From positions 1 through 7,152 of the forward strand of contig JBKPCD010000203.1 of NCBI GenBank assembly GCA_046727175.1: a DNA stretch of 7,152 nucleotides. The letters run 5' to 3'. The position numbers and the translations under genes are program-made. This DNA comes from JBKPCD01 sp046727175 (GTDB lineage Bacteria; Acidobacteriota; Vicinamibacteria; Vicinamibacterales; 2-12-FULL-66-21). The notes under the pieces were generated by a model. That model saw only the letters and a list, made by a program, of their open reading frames with translations. It made no database searches and was not told the DNA's origin. This document shows, in pieces, positions 6,011-7,152 of the stretch; the first letter of the stretch is position 1; each line of letters begins with the position of its first letter.

Positions 6011-6457
6011 ATGAACACGCGGCCGTTCGATTCCAGCCTGTCCGGCATCGTCCTTCTTCTCTGCTTCGCGACTGCCATCTACTCCCACCGGACAGAAGCC
6101 GAGTCGAAGTCGGGCCCGTCAAGATCGGCGCCGTCTACAATCTCTCGGGGTCGCACGCGTCGCTTGGAGGACCTTCCCTCAAGGGGTCGATCCTCGCCAT
6201 CGAGCAACTCAATGCCCGTGGCGGGCTGCTCGGCCGGCCCGTCGAACTCATCGCCGTCGATGGCAGGAGCGATCCCGCGCTGATCGCCGAGGAAACCAGG
6301 AAGCTGGTCCACGTACCCGGCTTGTCGGCGATAACCGCCCTGAGCGACACGACGATGGTCCTCGCGGCTGCGCCGATTGCCGAAAAAGCCCGCATGGTCT
6401 TCCCGACTTCGGGCGCGACCTCGCCACGCGTGCCGATCGAGTTTCCGAACTACTTCA
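6011..6457 (+). pseudogene. Branched-chain amino acid-type ABC substrate-binding protein, frameshifted and truncated
   Basis: ATG at 6011 has AGGAG five bases upstream and starts a signal peptide (MNTRPFDSSLSGIVLLLCFA then TAIYSHRTEA). The mature protein continues in a different frame from about 6103: VEVGPVKIGAVYNLSGSHAS, GGPSLKGSILAIEQLNARGG, LLGRPVELIAVDGRSDP and KARMVFPTSGATSPRVP. This is the N-terminal lobe of a LivK-type (Peripla_BP_6) periplasmic binding protein. One missing base between about 6085 and 6103 would account for the frame change. Similarity ends at FPNYF (6456), exactly where the convergent sigma factor gene stops; relatives continue for another 250 or so residues. With both a frameshift and loss of about two thirds of the gene, it cannot make a working binding protein. 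No permease or ATPase partner is present. Confidence 0.8.
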
Positions 6458-7152
6458 GTCGACGATCGACACGTCGAGCTCACCGAGCCGTGCCGGATTG
6501 CCGATGACCTCGATCTCGGTGATCTTGTCGTTCACGATCGTAAACCGGAGCGCTCTCACCAATCGTCCCTGCGGCGCCACGACGACGCCGATGGCCCCAT
6601 CCACGAGCGCGGGCCGCGTGAGCCGCGCGAGGTGTCCGTAGGCGACCGCCCCCTTCGCCCAGACTGCTGCGCCGCGGATCTCGGTCGGCGCGCCGGCCGC
6701 CATGTCCGCGCGAACCACGAGATCCGGATCGAGGACGGCGAGAAGGCCTTCGAAGTCGCCAGCGCGTAATGCGGAAATGAAGGCCTCGACGACCTCACGC
6801 TGCCGAACGAGATCGGGGTCGGGGGCGCCCCCGCCGCGCACGCGCCGTCGCGCCCGGCTGGCGAGCTGCCGCGTCGCCTCTGCGGAACGGCCGACGATCG
6901 GCGCAATCTCCTCGAACGGCACGGCGAACATGTCGTGCAGCACGAAGGCGAGGCGTTCCGCCGGCGTCAGCCGGTCGAGCACGACGAGCAGCGCGAGCCC
7001 GACCGAATCCGCGAGGAGCGCTTCATGCTCGGGGCTGCTCCCGCGCGTGCCGGTCGCGACCGGCTCCGGCGCGTCCGGGGTGAACGGCTCCTCGCGCCGC
7101 GATTGGCGCGACCGCAGCATGTCGAGGCACACGCGCGCGACGACCGTGGTCA
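6455..7152 (-). CDS. ECF41-type (SigJ-like) RNA polymerase sigma factor, 5' end outside the window
   Basis: About 231 C-terminal residues of a sigma factor of the ECF41 type; the frame is open to the window edge and in-frame TTVVARVCLDMLRSR before the GTG at 7132 is family sequence (end of sigma region 2), so the gene starts beyond 7152. Sigma region 4 is clear: LLVVLDRLTPAERLAFVLHD, then FEEIAPIVGRSAEATRQLAS and RARRRVR. It is followed by a SnoaL-like domain beginning VRQREVVEAFISALRAGDFE and ending ITEIEVIGNPARLGELDVSI. ECF41 proteins have this extension as a built-in regulator in place of an anti-sigma factor; their NPDKL motif appears here as NPARL, and the usual DGGGR/K position as RADMAAG. 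The C-terminus looks complete, with its TGA at 6457-6455 meeting the broken binding-protein gene. The typical partner, a carboxymuconolactone decarboxylase, oxidoreductase or epimerase gene, is not in the window. Confidence 0.92.
   Translation of the reverse strand, partial: TTVVARVCLDMLRSRQSRREEPFTPDAPEPVATGTRGSSPEHEALLADSVGLALLVVLDRLTPAERLAFVLHDMFAVPFEEIAPIVGRSAEATRQLASRARRRVRGGGAPDPDLVRQREVVEAFISALRAGDFEGLLAVLDPDLVVRADMAAGAPTEIRGAAVWAKGAVAYGHLARLTRPALVDGAIGVVVAPQGRLVRALRFTIVNDKITEIEVIGNPARLGELDVSIVD

Noticed and set aside
7120..7144. TGTCGA followed by CGAC with a 15-base gap, plus strand
   Set aside because: It lies inside the ECF41 coding sequence, has a different spacer from the other two sites, and no gene start follows within the window.

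Overview
The window is GC-rich bacterial DNA with strong G/C preference at third codon positions. It most resembles Acidobacteriota (possibly the Vicinamibacteria side) or a similar soil phylum. The main argument is the 814-residue permease at the left end, which has the duplicated FtsX/MacB layout of the 'acidobacterial duplicated orphan permease' (ADOP) type; a fragment of a second one lies at 5012-5205. Short GC-rich hairpin repeats and a branched-chain amino acid binding-protein remnant fit but are not diagnostic. No rRNA, tRNA, CRISPR array or complete insertion sequence was seen.

Layout: (1) 226-2670 (+), an intact ADOP-type permease with a good Shine-Dalgarno site and a candidate ECF-type promoter at 149-175. 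(2) 2671-3061, no intact gene; it holds one copy of a hairpin repeat, a weak promoter-like sequence and a frameshifted remnant of a small secreted protein. (3) 3062-4737 (-), a two-gene operon: a DGPF/YCII-type protein followed, through a 4-base GTGA overlap, by an ECF42-type sigma factor with its long C-terminal extension. A promoter-like TGTCGA-N17-CGAC sits upstream of the operon. (4) 4738-5011, no gene; promoter, a hairpin and a second, longer copy of the repeat at 2697. (5) 5012-6457, a mosaic of broken genes: a permease fragment (+), the N-terminal part of an SbcD/Mre11-like phosphoesterase (-), the C-terminal part of an unidentified protein just upstream of it (-), and the frameshifted, truncated start of a periplasmic binding protein (+). 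(6) 6455-7152 (-), most of an ECF41-type sigma factor with a SnoaL-like C-terminal domain, cut by the window's right edge.

The clearest functional unit is the ECF42/DGPF operon, which belongs to a class controlled by the sigma factor's own C-terminal domain and not by an anti-sigma factor. The same TGTCGA-N17-CGAC arrangement occurs upstream of the permease, so the permease may belong to the same regulon. This is inference: the permease site is also a perfect dyad and could be an operator. The two hairpin repeats lie in direct orientation on either side of the ECF42/DGPF operon. The abrupt gene truncations to the right point to recombination and decay, or to assembly error if the source is a metagenome.
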